NCBI GenBank assembly: GCA_963851385.1
Contig: CAWKPE010000013.1
Coordinates: 124,001-188,000 of the forward strand
Source: CAWEFA01 sp963851385
GTDB taxonomy: Bacteria > Bacteroidota > Bacteroidia > Bacteroidales > DTGW01
Direction: 5' to 3'
Length of the DNA stretch: 64,000 bases
The position numbers and the translations under genes were made by a program. This document shows, in pieces, positions 53,225 through 63,400 of this stretch (position 1 is the first letter of the stretch; the number at the start of each line of letters is the position of its first letter). The notes beneath the pieces are model-generated. The model worked only from the letters and a program-made list of their open reading frames with translations. It did no database searches and was not told the origin of the DNA.

Positions 53225-53425
53225 ATGAATATTATGATTATTGTTCCCATTAAAGAAGGCGAAAATCTTGAACGAGCTTTAAAAAAATTTAAACGTAAAT
53301 TTGAAAAAACAGGTATCGTGAAAGAATTGCGGGAAAGGCAATTTTTTAGTAAGCCATCGGTAAAAAGACGCCAGGAAGTTATTCATGCTGTTTACAAGCA
53401 ACAAATGCAACAGCAGGAAGAATAG
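53225..53425 (+). CDS. rpsU: 30S ribosomal protein S21
   Basis: 66 residues; MIIVPIKEGENLERALKKFKRKFEKTG and RRQEVIHAVYKQQMQQ match bS21. A start three codons later (53234) is equally possible. Followed by xerC and hpf, a common order in Bacteroidota. Confidence 0.92.
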   Translation: MNIMIIVPIKEGENLERALKKFKRKFEKTGIVKELRERQFFSKPSVKRRQEVIHAVYKQQMQQQEE

Positions 53426-53485
53426 TTGTCAAATATTTTTTGTCAATCCATTTTTCTTTTTTAATAATTTATAATTCTCCGATGT

Positions 53486-54376
53486 ATGCAGCATCTAGAA
53501 AAGTTTTTAAATTATTTGAAATTTGAAAAACGCTTTTCAGAGCATACACAAGTTTCTTATAAAACTGATCTTACTCAGTTTGCTCAATTTATTAACGATA
53601 ATTACATCTGTACTGAGCCGTCAAAAGTTAATTATCGTATGATTCGAAATTGGATTGTCAGTTTAATGGATTCCCATAATTCATCCAGAACAGTAAACAG
53701 AAAACTATCGACTCTTAAATCATTTTATAAATTTCTGCTTAAAGAAGGGATAGTTATACAAAATCCGCTTGATAAAATTTCCAGTCCAAAAATAAGCAAA
53801 AGATTACCAGTATTTGTTGAAGAGAAGCAGATGAATGTTTTATTAGATGAAATAGAATTTGGAGAAGATTTTAAAGGACTTAGAAATAGACTGATAATTG
53901 AAATGTTTTATTTTACCGGGATACGTTTAGCGGAACTTATGAATATAAGAAATTGCGATATCGATTTTCAGAATAATACAATAAAGGTAACAGGTAAAAG
54001 GAATAAGGAGAGAATCATTCCTATCACAAAGGAATTTTCAGATGAACTTAGAAATTTTATTCTTTTGAAACAAAAAACAGAATTGACAGGACAAAATGAA
54101 GAGTATTTTTTTATTGGCGAAAAAGGCCAGAAACTTTATCCAAAATTTATATATAGAATTATTAATTATTACTTGCAATTAGTGACTTCACTGGATAAAA
54201 AAAGTCCTCATGTAATCAGACATTCCTTTGCCACACACATGTTAAATCATGGTGCAGACCTTAACGCGATTAAAGAATTACTTGGCCATGCCAATTTATC
54301 TGCTACGCAGGTATACACACATAATACATTTGAGAAATTAACCCGAATATATAAGCAGGCTCATCCAAGAGCTTGA
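53486..54376 (+). CDS. xerC: Tyrosine recombinase XerC/XerD family
   Basis: 296 residues. N-terminal SAM-like core-binding domain, then the catalytic domain with R (FTGIRLAELMNI), K (VTGKRNKERIIP), H-x-x-R (HVIRHSFATHML), H (LLGHANLSATQVYTH) and the Tyr in QVYTH. It lacks the extra alpha-helical insert of integron integrases (IntI) and sits in a ribosomal-gene context, so it is the chromosome-dimer resolvase type and not the array's integrase. Confidence 0.9.
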   Translation: MQHLEKFLNYLKFEKRFSEHTQVSYKTDLTQFAQFINDNYICTEPSKVNYRMIRNWIVSLMDSHNSSRTVNRKLSTLKSFYKFLLKEGIVIQNPLDKISSPKISKRLPVFVEEKQMNVLLDEIEFGEDFKGLRNRLIIEMFYFTGIRLAELMNIRNCDIDFQNNTIKVTGKRNKERIIPITKEFSDELRNFILLKQKTELTGQNEEYFFIGEKGQKLYPKFIYRIINYYLQLVTSLDKKSPHVIRHSFATHMLNHGADLNAIKELLGHANLSATQVYTHNTFEKLTRIYKQAHPRA

Positions 54377-54390
54377 AAAAACTGGAGGAA

Positions 54391-54696
54391 ATGAGTATGA
54401 ATATCAAAATTCAAACTGTGCATTTCAATGCTGATAAAAAATTGCTTGACTTTGCTCAAAAGAAAGTTGAGAAACTGATGAAATTTTATGATGGCATTGT
54501 CAGTGCTGAAGTAATTTTTAAACTGGACAAAAATCAAAATGAAGAAAACAAGATTGCAGAAATTAAACTTGAAATTCCAGGTAACGATCTTTTTGCAAGA
54601 AGACAATGCAAGACATTTGAAAATGCCGTTGATCAAGTTAACGATGCATTGAAAAAACAAATAACAAAACATAAAGAAAAGCAGAGAGGAATATAG
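54391..54696 (+). CDS. hpf: Ribosome hibernation promoting factor
   Basis: Start MSMNIKIQTVHFNADKKLL behind GGAGGAA; a start at 54373 would overlap xerC. ~101 residues, beta-alpha-beta-beta-beta-alpha fold with FENAVDQVNDALKKQI, matching short HPF/YfiA. It dimerises or silences ribosomes in stationary phase. Confidence 0.9.
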   Translation: MSMNIKIQTVHFNADKKLLDFAQKKVEKLMKFYDGIVSAEVIFKLDKNQNEENKIAEIKLEIPGNDLFARRQCKTFENAVDQVNDALKKQITKHKEKQRGI

Positions 54697-54724
54697 AATA
54701 TACAAAAAATAATCATTTTTTTTT

Positions 54725-54757
54725 TATTCCTGAATAAAATATTATAAATTTGCGAAC
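54725..54757 (+). promoter_or_regulatory. Promoter for the tRNA-tuf transcript
   Basis: TATAAATTTGCG near 54745-54756 matches TAnnTTTG followed by G/C, typical of strong stable-RNA promoters of Bacteroidota. First transcription unit after hpf. Confidence 0.45.
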
Positions 54758-54888
54758 CCAAAAATAAAGCAGGGAAAGAGGTTCATAGAAATATTGTTAT
54801 TCATAGTACCGGTGCAGCTTTCACCCGGCAGATGATGGTATCTGCAATATCAGGAAGGCCTATGCGGAAAAAGTTTAGGTTAAGAATT

Positions 54889-54946
54889 GCCGACGTAGCT
54901 CAGCTGGTTAGAGCGTTCCGATATGAATCGGGAAGGTCGGGGAGTT
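54889..54946 (+). pseudogene. Decayed tRNA-Thr copy with palindrome in place of anticodon arm
   Basis: GCCGACGTAGCTCAGC and GGTTAGAGCG equal the start of the intact tRNA-Thr 80 bases downstream. Then TTCCGATATGAATCGGGA replaces the anticodon arm, GGTCGGGG resumes, and the T arm and 3' acceptor are missing. Confidence 0.65.
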
Positions 54947-54969
54947 ATAAAACAAAGGCTAAAGAAAAT

Positions 54970-55043
54970 GCCGATGTAGCTCAGCTGGTTAGAGCGGCTG
55001 ATTTGTAATCAGCAGGTCGGGGGTTCAATTCCGTCCATCGGCT
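54970..55043 (+). tRNA. tRNA-Thr (TGT)
   Basis: Full cloverleaf: acceptor GCCGATG / CATCGGC, D arm GCTC..GAGC, anticodon loop TTTGTAA, T arm GGGGGTTCAATTCCGT. Confidence 0.95.
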
Positions 55044-55141
55044 CAATATAATTGACGATTGATTAATGATGATAGATTATTGAAAAAAATAATTAAATTT
55101 TTTAATCAGTAAATCGAAACTCACCAATCGAAAATTGTTTT

Positions 55142-55224
55142 GGGGAGATACCAAAGCGGTCAAATGGGGCAGACTGTAAATCTGTTGGCTGATGCCTTCG
55201 GAGGTTCGATTCCTCCTCTCCCCA
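55142..55224 (+). tRNA. tRNA-Tyr (GTA)
   Basis: Class II tRNA with acceptor GGGGAGA / TCTCCCC, anticodon loop CTGTAAA and a long variable arm (GGCTGATGCCTTCG). Confidence 0.95.
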
Positions 55225-55345
55225 CAAAATAATTGATAATTGATTATTGACAATTATATAGATTTAGAAAAGTTCATTGAAAAGAGAAACAGATTGAAGT
55301 TGAATTTCAATATTCAATAATCAATCGAAAATAGACAATTAGTTT

Positions 55346-55390
55346 GCGGGAGTAGCCATCCCGAAGCATCGGGAGGTAAAGCATAATCTT
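55346..55390 (+). pseudogene. Decayed tRNA-Gly copy, D loop replaced by palindrome
   Basis: GCGGGAGTAGC then TCCCGAAGCATCGGGA (55359-55374) then GGTAAAGCATAA. Only the 5' half of the tRNA remains. Confidence 0.6.
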
Positions 55391-55443
55391 AATAATTGAT
55401 ATTATTTTTATTAAAGTTCTTAACAGATTGAAATGAAAAAAAT

Positions 55444-55529
55444 GCGGGAGTAGCTCATCCCGAAACATCGGGAGGTAGAGCATAACTCCGCCAGCTGGCG
55501 GATTAGGGGCGCAGGTCCGAGTTTCGTCA
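55444..55529 (+). pseudogene. Decayed tRNA-Gly copy with two palindromes
   Basis: GCGGGAGTAGCTCA, then TCCCGAAACATCGGGA (55458-55473) in the D loop, GGTAGAGCATAAC, then TCCGCCAGCTGGCGGA (55487-55502) in place of the anticodon arm, then a degenerate T arm (GGTCCGAGTTTCGTC). The 3' acceptor is lost. Confidence 0.65.
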
Positions 55530-55563
55530 GTAAAAAGTTCTTTACAAATTGAAATATATAAAT

Positions 55564-55636
55564 GCGGGAGTAGCTCAGTTGGTAGAGCATAACCCTTCCA
55601 AGGTTAGGGTCGCGGGTTCGAGTCTCGTCTCCCGCT
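55564..55636 (+). tRNA. tRNA-Gly (TCC)
   Basis: Acceptor GCGGGAG / CTCCCGC, D arm GCTC..GAGC, anticodon loop CTTCCAA, T arm GCGGGTTCGAGTCTCGT. Confidence 0.95.
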
Positions 55637-55724
55637 CACCTAAGGTTATTGTGGCTTAAGGGTTGAGCTATTTGAAATCACAGAAGGAGTAAGTCACTGA
55701 AAGCTACAATGAAAGAGTAAAAAT

Positions 55725-55796
<72 letters not shown>

Positions 55797-55856
55797 CTTA
55801 ATTTAGAAAATGAGAGATGAAATTAACATTTAATAATTTACATTAATATTCGAATT

Positions 55857-57044
55857 ATGGCAAAAGAAAAATTTGACAGGTCAAAACCTCACGTTAATAT
55901 TGGTACCATTGGCCACGTTGATCACGGCAAAACAACTCTTACTGCTGCAATCACCATGGTTCTTGCAAAAAAGGGTCTTTCTGAAATCAGAACTTTTGAT
56001 TCTATTGACAATGCACCTGAAGAAAAAGAGAGAGGTATTACAATTAATACTGCTCACGTTGAATATCAGACTGCAAATCGTCACTATGCCCACGTAGACT
56101 GTCCAGGACACGCTGACTATATTAAGAATATGGTTACAGGTGCTGCCCAGATGGATGGCGCTATCATTGTTGTTGCTGCTACTGATGGTCCCATGCCACA
56201 GACACGTGAACATATTTTACTTGCGCATCAGGTAAACGTTCCTAAAATTGTAGTTTTCATGAACAAAGTAGATATGGTTGATGATGTTGAAATGCTCGAC
56301 CTCGTTGAAATGGAAATGAGAGAACTATTAAATTTCTATGGCTTTGATGGCGACAACGCACCTGTAATTCGTGGTTCTGCTCTCGGAGCTCTTAATGGTG
56401 AAGCTAAGTGGGAAGAAAAAGTTATGGAATTGATGGATGCAGTGGATTCCTTTATTCCAATTCCTCCTCGTGAAATTGACAAGCCTTTCCTCATGCCGGT
56501 TGAAGATGTTTTTTCAATCACTGGTCGTGGTACCGTTGCAACAGGCAGAATAGAAACTGGTGTAGTTAATACATCGGACGAAATGGAACTTGTTGGACTC
56601 GGTGCTGAAAAGAAAAAAACAGTTATTACCGGTGTTGAAATGTTTAGAAAAATACTTGATCGTGGCGAAGCTGGTGATAACGTTGGTTTATTACTTCGTG
56701 GTGTTGATAAAGACGAAATAAAAAGAGGTATGGTTATTGCCAAACCTGGAAGTATAACTCCGCATACAAAATTTAAGGCAGGAGTTTATGTCCTTAAAAA
56801 AGAAGAAGGTGGCCGTCATACACCATTCCATAATCATTATCGTCCACAGTTCTATGTTCGTACCCTTGATATAACAGGAGAAATTACTCTTCCAGAAGGA
56901 CGCGAAATGGTTATGCCAGGTGACAACGTAGATATTACTGTATCACTTATTTATCCCGTGGCTATTAACCAGGGTCTCCGATTCGCTATCCGAGAGGGTG
57001 GCAGAACAGTAGGTGCAGGCCAGGTAATTGAGATTATTGAATAA
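55857..57044 (+). CDS. tuf: Elongation factor Tu
   Basis: 395 residues, complete. G1 GHVDHGKTT, G3 DCPGHADY, G4 NKVDMVD; domain II/III landmarks GRGTVATGRIE and HTPFHNHYRPQFYVRT. It delivers aminoacyl-tRNA to the ribosome. Located between tRNA-Thr and tRNA-Trp/secE, the conserved order. Confidence 0.98.
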   Translation: MAKEKFDRSKPHVNIGTIGHVDHGKTTLTAAITMVLAKKGLSEIRTFDSIDNAPEEKERGITINTAHVEYQTANRHYAHVDCPGHADYIKNMVTGAAQMDGAIIVVAATDGPMPQTREHILLAHQVNVPKIVVFMNKVDMVDDVEMLDLVEMEMRELLNFYGFDGDNAPVIRGSALGALNGEAKWEEKVMELMDAVDSFIPIPPREIDKPFLMPVEDVFSITGRGTVATGRIETGVVNTSDEMELVGLGAEKKKTVITGVEMFRKILDRGEAGDNVGLLLRGVDKDEIKRGMVIAKPGSITPHTKFKAGVYVLKKEEGGRHTPFHNHYRPQFYVRTLDITGEITLPEGREMVMPGDNVDITVSLIYPVAINQGLRFAIREGGRTVGAGQVIEIIE

Positions 57045-57070
57045 TTGGAAAAATAAAATCAGAAAACATA

Positions 57071-57105
57071 AAGGTTCGGAGCCTTGCTCCGGACTTTTTA
57101 TTCTG
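57071..57105 (+). terminator. Hairpin after tuf
   Basis: GGTTCGGAGC and GCTCCGGAC form a stem followed by TTTTTATT, 27 bases after the tuf stop. Confidence 0.6.
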
Positions 57106-57247
57106 ATTTATGATACAGGAGTTGCTGTTATAGCGACAAACCAAAACTAGTCTTGGTTTGAAAATTTTAATAAATAAAAATTACTTGAAGCATCATTTAC
57201 AAATACAAAATGTGCTACTAGTAGAAAAGAAATATATTTAATAAAGA

Positions 57248-57292
57248 CACGGGTGTAGCTTCCGCAGTTGCGGATAAGAGCAGTGGTCGGAA
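57248..57292 (+). pseudogene. Decayed tRNA-Trp copy, D loop replaced by palindrome
   Basis: CACGGGTGTAGCT then TCCGCAGTTGCGGA (57261-57274) then TAAGAGCAGTGGTC, against CACGGGTGTAGCT-CAGTTGG-TAGAGCACTGGTC in the intact gene 65 bases on. The 3' half is gone. Confidence 0.6.
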
Positions 57293-57312
57293 AGAAAATA
57301 GTTAATAAGAGA

Positions 57313-57387
57313 CACGGGTGTAGCTCAGTTGGTAGAGCACTGGTCTCCAAAACCAGGTGTCGGGCGTTCGAGTCGCTCCTCCCGTGC
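57313..57387 (+). tRNA. tRNA-Trp (CCA)
   Basis: Acceptor CACGGG / CCCGTG, D arm GCTC..GAGC, anticodon loop CTCCAAA, T arm GGGCGTTCGAGTCGCTC. Confidence 0.93.
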
Positions 57388-57409
57388 AATTGAATAAAAA
57401 ATAGAAAGT

Positions 57410-57604
57410 GTGATAAAAAGTATTAGACAATATATTAAGGAATCTTTTGTAGAACTGGTGCAAAAAGTTTCATGGCCTACCTGGAGTGATTTGCAGAGTA
57501 GCGCAATTATAGTAATGGTTGCATCAGTGATCTTTGCCATAATTGTTCTTTTGATGGATTTGTCTTTTAAGAATATCATCAATTTTATTTACAGTATGTT
57601 TTAA
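57410..57604 (+). CDS. secE: Preprotein translocase subunit SecE
   Basis: 64 residues from a GTG start: IRQYIKESFVELVQKVSWPTWSDLQ, then one membrane helix (AIIVMVASVIFAIIVLLM). The KVSWPTW amphipathic segment is diagnostic. Followed by nusG. Confidence 0.95.
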   Translation: MIKSIRQYIKESFVELVQKVSWPTWSDLQSSAIIVMVASVIFAIIVLLMDLSFKNIINFIYSMF

Positions 57605-57621
57605 CAGACGAGAGATTTTAA

Positions 57622-58167
57622 ATGGGTGATACAGAAAAAAAATGGTATGTTCTCAGAGCTATCGGCGGTAAAGAAAAGAAGGTTAAGGAATACATTGAAA
57701 ATGAAATTACGCGCCTGAAACTCCAGGAATACATTTCACAAGTGCTCATTCCTACTGAAAAAGTTTATCAAATTCGTAATGGGAAAAAAATAAGTAAAGA
57801 AAGAATTTTTTTTCCTGGTTACGTTTTGATTGAAGTAGCACTTGTAGGAGAAATACCCCATATTTTAAGAAATGTACCCAATATTATTGGATTTCTCGGC
57901 TCAAAAGGTGACGAACCTACACCTCTCAGATTATCAGAAGTGAATAGAATACTTGGTAAAGTTGATGAATTATCTGAATCAGGTGAAGAATTGACTACAC
58001 CTTTTTATGTTGGTGAACCTGTAAAAGTAATAGATGGTCCGTTTAATGGTTTTTCAGGTGTTATCGAAGAGGTAAATGAAGAAAAAAAGAAGTTGAAAGT
58101 GATGGTAAAAATTTTCGGTCGTAAAACACCACTTGAATTGAGTTTTATGCAAGTAGAAAAAGAATAA
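57622..58167 (+). CDS. nusG: Transcription antitermination factor NusG
   Basis: 181 residues: NGN domain (KWYVLRAIGGKEKKVKEYIE, FFPGYVLIEV) and a C-terminal KOW (GEPVKVIDGPFNGFSGVIEEV). Links RNA polymerase to ribosome or Rho. Intact. Confidence 0.97.
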   Translation: MGDTEKKWYVLRAIGGKEKKVKEYIENEITRLKLQEYISQVLIPTEKVYQIRNGKKISKERIFFPGYVLIEVALVGEIPHILRNVPNIIGFLGSKGDEPTPLRLSEVNRILGKVDELSESGEELTTPFYVGEPVKVIDGPFNGFSGVIEEVNEEKKKLKVMVKIFGRKTPLELSFMQVEKE

Positions 58168-58286
58168 TATTTTTCTATATATGTTTGGTTTAATATATGT
58201 CTGCTGTTTTTAATGATTTCTCTCAAATGCTTCCCTTTAAAAACGGAGAGACTATTAGACCCTGATTTTTTTAATTATTAGATACT

Positions 58287-58733
58287 ATGGCAAAAGAAGT
58301 AGTTGGACAAATAAAATTGCAAATAAAAGGCGGAGCCGCCAACCCTTCTCCACCAGTTGGACCTGCATTGGGTTCCAAAGGTGTAAATATTATGGATTTT
58401 TGCAAGCAATTTAATGCAAGAACCCAAAGTATGGCAGGGAAGGTGATTCCGGTGGTAATTACGGTATATAATGACAAATCGTTTGATTTTATTACCAAAA
58501 CTCCACCGGCAGCAGTTCAACTCATTGAGATTTCTAAGGTTAAAGGAGGTTCTCCGGAACCTAACCGTAACAAAATAGGTTCAGTGACCTGGAATCAGGT
58601 TAAAGATATTGCTCAGAATAAAATGTCGGATTTGAACTGCTTTACTTTAGAAAGTGCTATGAGAATGGTTGCAGGTACCGCCAGAAGTATGGGCATTACC
58701 ATAGAAGGTGATGATCCTTTTGTAAAAAAATAA
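58287..58733 (+). CDS. rplK: 50S ribosomal protein L11
   Basis: 148 residues; QIKLQIKGGAANPSPPVGPALGSKGVNIMDFCKQFN and GTARSMGITIEG match uL11. Intact, 119 bases after nusG. Confidence 0.98.
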   Translation: MAKEVVGQIKLQIKGGAANPSPPVGPALGSKGVNIMDFCKQFNARTQSMAGKVIPVVITVYNDKSFDFITKTPPAAVQLIEISKVKGGSPEPNRNKIGSVTWNQVKDIAQNKMSDLNCFTLESAMRMVAGTARSMGITIEGDDPFVKK

Positions 58734-58747
58734 ATAAAATTGTATAA

Positions 58748-59443
58748 ATGGCTAAACTGACAAAAAACAGGAAATTAGCTTTAGAGAAGATAGATTCCAA
58801 TAAACAATATAAACTTAATGAAGCCGCAGTTTTGTTGAAAGAAGTAACTAAAACAAAATTTGATTCATCGGTTGATATTGATGTAAGATTAGGTGTTGAT
58901 CCTCGAAAAGCTAATCAGATGGTTCGCGGTGTTGTTACATTGCCCAATGGTACCGGAAAACTAACCCGTGTTTTGGTGCTTTGCACACCCGAAAAGGAGC
59001 AAGAAGCTAAAGATGCTGGAGCAGATTTTGTAGGGCTAGATGATTACATTGAGAAAATTAAAGGTGGTTGGACAGATGTAGATGTAATTATTACGCTTCC
59101 TTCAGTAATGGGAAAAATTGGTGCCCTGGGACGCGTATTAGGCCCTCGCGGTCTGATGCCAAATCCTAAAAGTGGTACTGTTACTATGGATATTGGTAAA
59201 GCTGTTAAAGAAGTAAAAATGGGGAAAATTGATTTTAAGGTTGATAAATCCGGAATCATTCATTCTTCTATCGGAAAAGCTTCTTTTGAAGCTGATAAAA
59301 TTATAGAAAATGCAAGAGAGTTTTTAAATATGATCCTTAAACTCAAACCTTCTTCAGCTAAAGGTACTTATATTAAAAGTGTTTATCTTTCTTCTACCAT
59401 GAGTCCTGGTTTAAAGATTGACACAAAAACTATCACTGAGTAA
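58748..59443 (+). CDS. rplA: 50S ribosomal protein L1
   Basis: 231 residues; DVRLGVDPRKANQMVRGVVTLPNGTGK and GRVLGPRGLMPNPKSGTV match uL1, which also represses its own operon. Confidence 0.98.
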   Translation: MAKLTKNRKLALEKIDSNKQYKLNEAAVLLKEVTKTKFDSSVDIDVRLGVDPRKANQMVRGVVTLPNGTGKLTRVLVLCTPEKEQEAKDAGADFVGLDDYIEKIKGGWTDVDVIITLPSVMGKIGALGRVLGPRGLMPNPKSGTVTMDIGKAVKEVKMGKIDFKVDKSGIIHSSIGKASFEADKIIENAREFLNMILKLKPSSAKGTYIKSVYLSSTMSPGLKIDTKTITE

Positions 59444-59454
59444 TTGATTAAATT

Positions 59455-59970
59455 ATGAAGAGGGAAGAAAAAAACACAATAATTGATAGTATCGTACAGC
59501 GCATACAAAGTAAAAAACATTTTTATATTGCTGATATAGCTAGCTTAAATGCTGAAGATACCAGTAAACTTCGCAGAAAATGCTTTGAACAAAACATAGA
59601 GTTGATAGTTGTAAAAAATACTCTTTTGAGAAAAGCATTGGAAAAACTTGAAGGTAATTATGAAGAACTGTACGACATTTTGAATAACTCAACATCATTG
59701 ATGCTGTCCGAATCTCCAAATTTGCCGGCAAAAATGATAAAAGAGTTCAGAAGAGTCCTTTCAAAACCAATCCTTAAAGCTGCATATGTAGAAGAATGCT
59801 TATACTTGGGAGATAATCAACTTGATTTACTTGTAAATCTAAAATCAAGAGATGAACTTATTGGAGATATTATTGCTTTATTACAATCTCCTCCCAAAAA
59901 TATTATTTCTGCATTGCAGTCAGGGAAGAATAAACTTGCAGGTGTAGTAAAAACACTTTCTGAGAGATAA
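59455..59970 (+). CDS. rplJ: 50S ribosomal protein L10
   Basis: 171 residues; RRKCFEQNIELIVVKNTLLRKALE matches uL10, and the C-terminal helix carries L7/L12 dimers. Intact. Confidence 0.96.
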   Translation: MKREEKNTIIDSIVQRIQSKKHFYIADIASLNAEDTSKLRRKCFEQNIELIVVKNTLLRKALEKLEGNYEELYDILNNSTSLMLSESPNLPAKMIKEFRRVLSKPILKAAYVEECLYLGDNQLDLLVNLKSRDELIGDIIALLQSPPKNIISALQSGKNKLAGVVKTLSER

Positions 59971-60004
59971 TTATTAGTAAATAACAATTAAAATTCACAT
60001 AAAA

Positions 60005-60388
60005 ATGGCAGATTTAAAATCGTTCGCTGAACAATTAGTAAACTTAAGCGTTAAAGAAGTTAATGAATTGGCAAAAATTTTTAAAGATGAATATGGTATT
60101 GAACCAGCAGTCGCTGCTGTTGCAGTAGCAGGAGCTGCTGGCAGGTGGGGCACAAGGTGCAGCCGCTCCGGCTGAAAAAAACACGTATGATGTTATTCTT
60201 AAAAGTGCAGGTGGAGCTAAACTTCAAATTGTTAAACTTGTTAAAGATATTACAGGCTTAGGTTTAAAAGAAGCAAAAGACCTTGTTGATGCAGCGCCAA
60301 AAGCTGTAAAAGAAGGCATTTCAAAAGAAGAAGCTGAATCAATTAAAGCACAATTAACAGAAGCAGGAGCAGAAATTGAACTTAAATA
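60005..60388 (+). pseudogene. rplL: 50S ribosomal protein L7/L12, frameshifted in this sequence
   Basis: MADLKSFAEQLVNLSVKEVN starts the protein; an extra A near 60143 (GGC-A-GGT) ends the frame at CSRSG. Removing it restores GAAPAEKNTYDVILKSAGGAK and the full C-terminal domain to AEIELK. The gene is essential, so a base-call error is far likelier than a mutation. Confidence 0.9.
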
Positions 60389-60496
60389 GTGCCCATTGAT
60401 ATATTGGTATTGGGTTTAGGGTTCCTCAATAATAAATAATAACCCTAAGCCTTTTTCTTGTTTTACTAAAATAAGTTCAATTAATCCGATAAATCA

Positions 60497-63400
60497 ATGG
60501 CTTCAAATAACATTATTGAAAGAATAAGTTTTGCTTCTACAAAAAATCAGTTAGAATATCCTGATTTTTTGGAAGTACAGTTAAAATCATTCGAAGATTT
60601 TTTCCAGTTAGAAACAACTCCTGAAAACAGTAAAAATGAAGGATTATACAAAGTTTTTCAGGAAAATTTTCCTATAACTGATACCAGAAATAATTTTGTT
60701 TTAGAATTTATAGATTACTTTATTGATCCTCCTCGATATACAATTGATGAGTGTATTGAAAGAGGACTCACTTATAGTGTTCCTCTAAAAGCAAAATTAA
60801 AACTTTATTGTACCGATCCTGAACATGAGGATTTTGAAACAGTTATACAGGATGTATATCTGGGAACTATTCCATATATGACACCTAGAGGCACATTTGT
60901 GGTTAATGGTGCTGAACGAGTTGTTGTATCTCAGTTGCATCGTTCTCCAGGTGTATTCTTTGGTCAAAGTGTTCATGCCAATGGCACCAAACTATATTCT
61001 GCACGGGTAATTCCATTCAAAGGTTCATGGATTGAGTTTGCAACCGACATCAACAATGTGATGTATGCTTATATCGATCGAAAGAAAAAATTACCAGTAA
61101 CTACTTTATTACGTGCAATTGGATATGAAAGTGATAAAGATATTCTTGAAATATTTGATCTTGCAGATGAAGTCAAAGTTTCTAAAACTGCACTTAAAAA
61201 AAGTTATAGGACGAAAACTTGCTGCACGTGTGTTAAAATCATGGGTTGAAGATTTTGTTGATGAAGATACCGGTGAAGTTGTGTCAATTGAACGTAATGA
61301 AGTTATAATTGACAGGGAAACCGTTCTAGAAAATGATCATATTGATCAGATAGTTGATTCTAGGTGTTGAAATCGATTTTACTTCATAAAGAAAGTGCAA
61401 ATCATGGCTGATTATGCATAATTTATAATACACTTCAAAAAGATCCATGTAACTCTGAAAAAGAAGCTGTATTACATATTTACGTCAATTACGTAATTCT
61501 GAACCTCCTGATGAAGCAACAGCTCGAGATGTTATTGAAAAATTTTCTTCTCCGACAAACGATATGATCTTGGAGAAGTAGGTCGTTATCAGAATTAATA
61601 GAAAACTTGGACTTAAATACTTCGAATGAATACCAAGGTATTGACCAAAGAAGATATAATTTACATTATTAAATATCTTATTGAACTTATCAACTCAAAA
61701 ACTGATGTTGATGATATAGATCATTTGAGTAACCGTAGAGTTCGAACTGTTGGTGAGCAATTATATAATCAGTTTAGTGTTGGTTTGGCCCGTATGGCAC
61801 GTACAATACGTGAACGAATGAATGTTCGTGATAACGAGGTATTTACTCCTATTGATCTAATCAATGCTAAAACATTATCTTCTGTTATAAATTCATTTTT
61901 TGGAACAAACCAGTTATCTCAGTTTATGGATCAGACCAATCCTCTTGCTGAAATGACTCACAAACGTCGTATGTCTGCATTAGGACCTGGTGGTCTTTCA
62001 CGAGAAAGAGCAGGTTTTGAGGTTCGTGACGTTCATTATACTCATTATGGAAGGCTTATGCCCAATTGAAACTCCTGAAGGTCCAAATATTGGTCTTATT
62101 TCTTCACTTTGTGTATATGCAAAAATCAATAAACTTGGATTTATTGAAACTCCTTACCGCAAAGTTGAAGAAGGAAAAGTAGATCTTTCAAATGAAGGCA
62201 TAATTTATCTTAGTGCTGAAGAAGAAGAAGTAAAATCATTGCCCAGGCAAATGCTACCATTGATGAATAAAGGAAATTTTACTGACTCAAAAGTAAAAGC
62301 ACGATTTGAAGGCGATTTTCCTGTATATTGAAAAAGGAAATGTACATCTTATGGACGTTGCTCCAAACCAGATAGCTTCGATTGCAGCATCACTTATTCC
62401 ATTTCTTGAACATGATGATGCTAACCGTGCTCTTAATGGGTTCAAACATGATGCGTCAGGCAGTTCCTTTATTAATCCTGAAGCCCCAATTGTTGGTACA
62501 GGAATTGAACACAGTGTTGTTCGTGATTCACGTATTCATATAGTTGCTGAAGGCGAAGGTGTTGTTGAATATGTAGATGCAAATGAAATTGTTATTCGTT
62601 ATGCGTTGACTGAAGAAGAAAAATTTATCAGTTTCGATGATGACCTATCAAATCATATAAATTACCAAAATTTCTCAAAACAAACCAGAATACCTGTATT
62701 AACTTAAAACCAATGGTTAAGAAAGGGCGACAAGGTTACAAAAGGACAATTATTAACAGAAGGATATGCAACTCAAAATGGAGAACTTGCACTTGGACGT
62801 AATCTTAATGGTTGCCTTTATGCCATGGAAAGGATATAATTTTGAAGATGCAATTGTAATTTCTGAAAATGTTGTGCGTGAAGATTATTTCACTTCTATC
62901 CATATTGATGAATATTTACTTGAAGTTCGTGATACCAAACGCGGATTAGAAGAACTTACTGCTGATATACCCAATGTAAGTGAAGAAGCTACAAAGAATC
63001 TTGATGAAAATGGTTTAATTCGTATTGGTGCTGATGTTAAACCAGGTGATATTCTAATTGGTAAAATCACTCCAAAAGGAGAAACCGATCCATCTCCTGA
63101 AGAAAAATTATTACGTGCAATTTTTGGTGATAAAGCCGGTGATGTTAAAGATGCTTCACTTAAAGCTTCTCCTTCATCTGGAAGGTATTGTAATTGATAA
63201 GAAGCTATTCTCTCGCGCAATGAAGGATAAGAAAACTATTAAAGTTAATGAAAAGAGTATTCTTCAAAAAATTGAAGATGATTATGCTAAAGCAATTAGA
63301 AGAACTCAATGCTAAAATGGTTGATAAACTTTTTATTCTGGTGAATGGTAAAACTTCACAGGGTGTTAAAGATTATCTGAATGTTGATATTATTCCTAAA

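Noticed and set aside
53486..54376. Tyrosine recombinase as the integron integrase for the array
   Set aside because: It has no IntI-specific insert, lies between rpsU and hpf, and fits the housekeeping XerC/XerD family.
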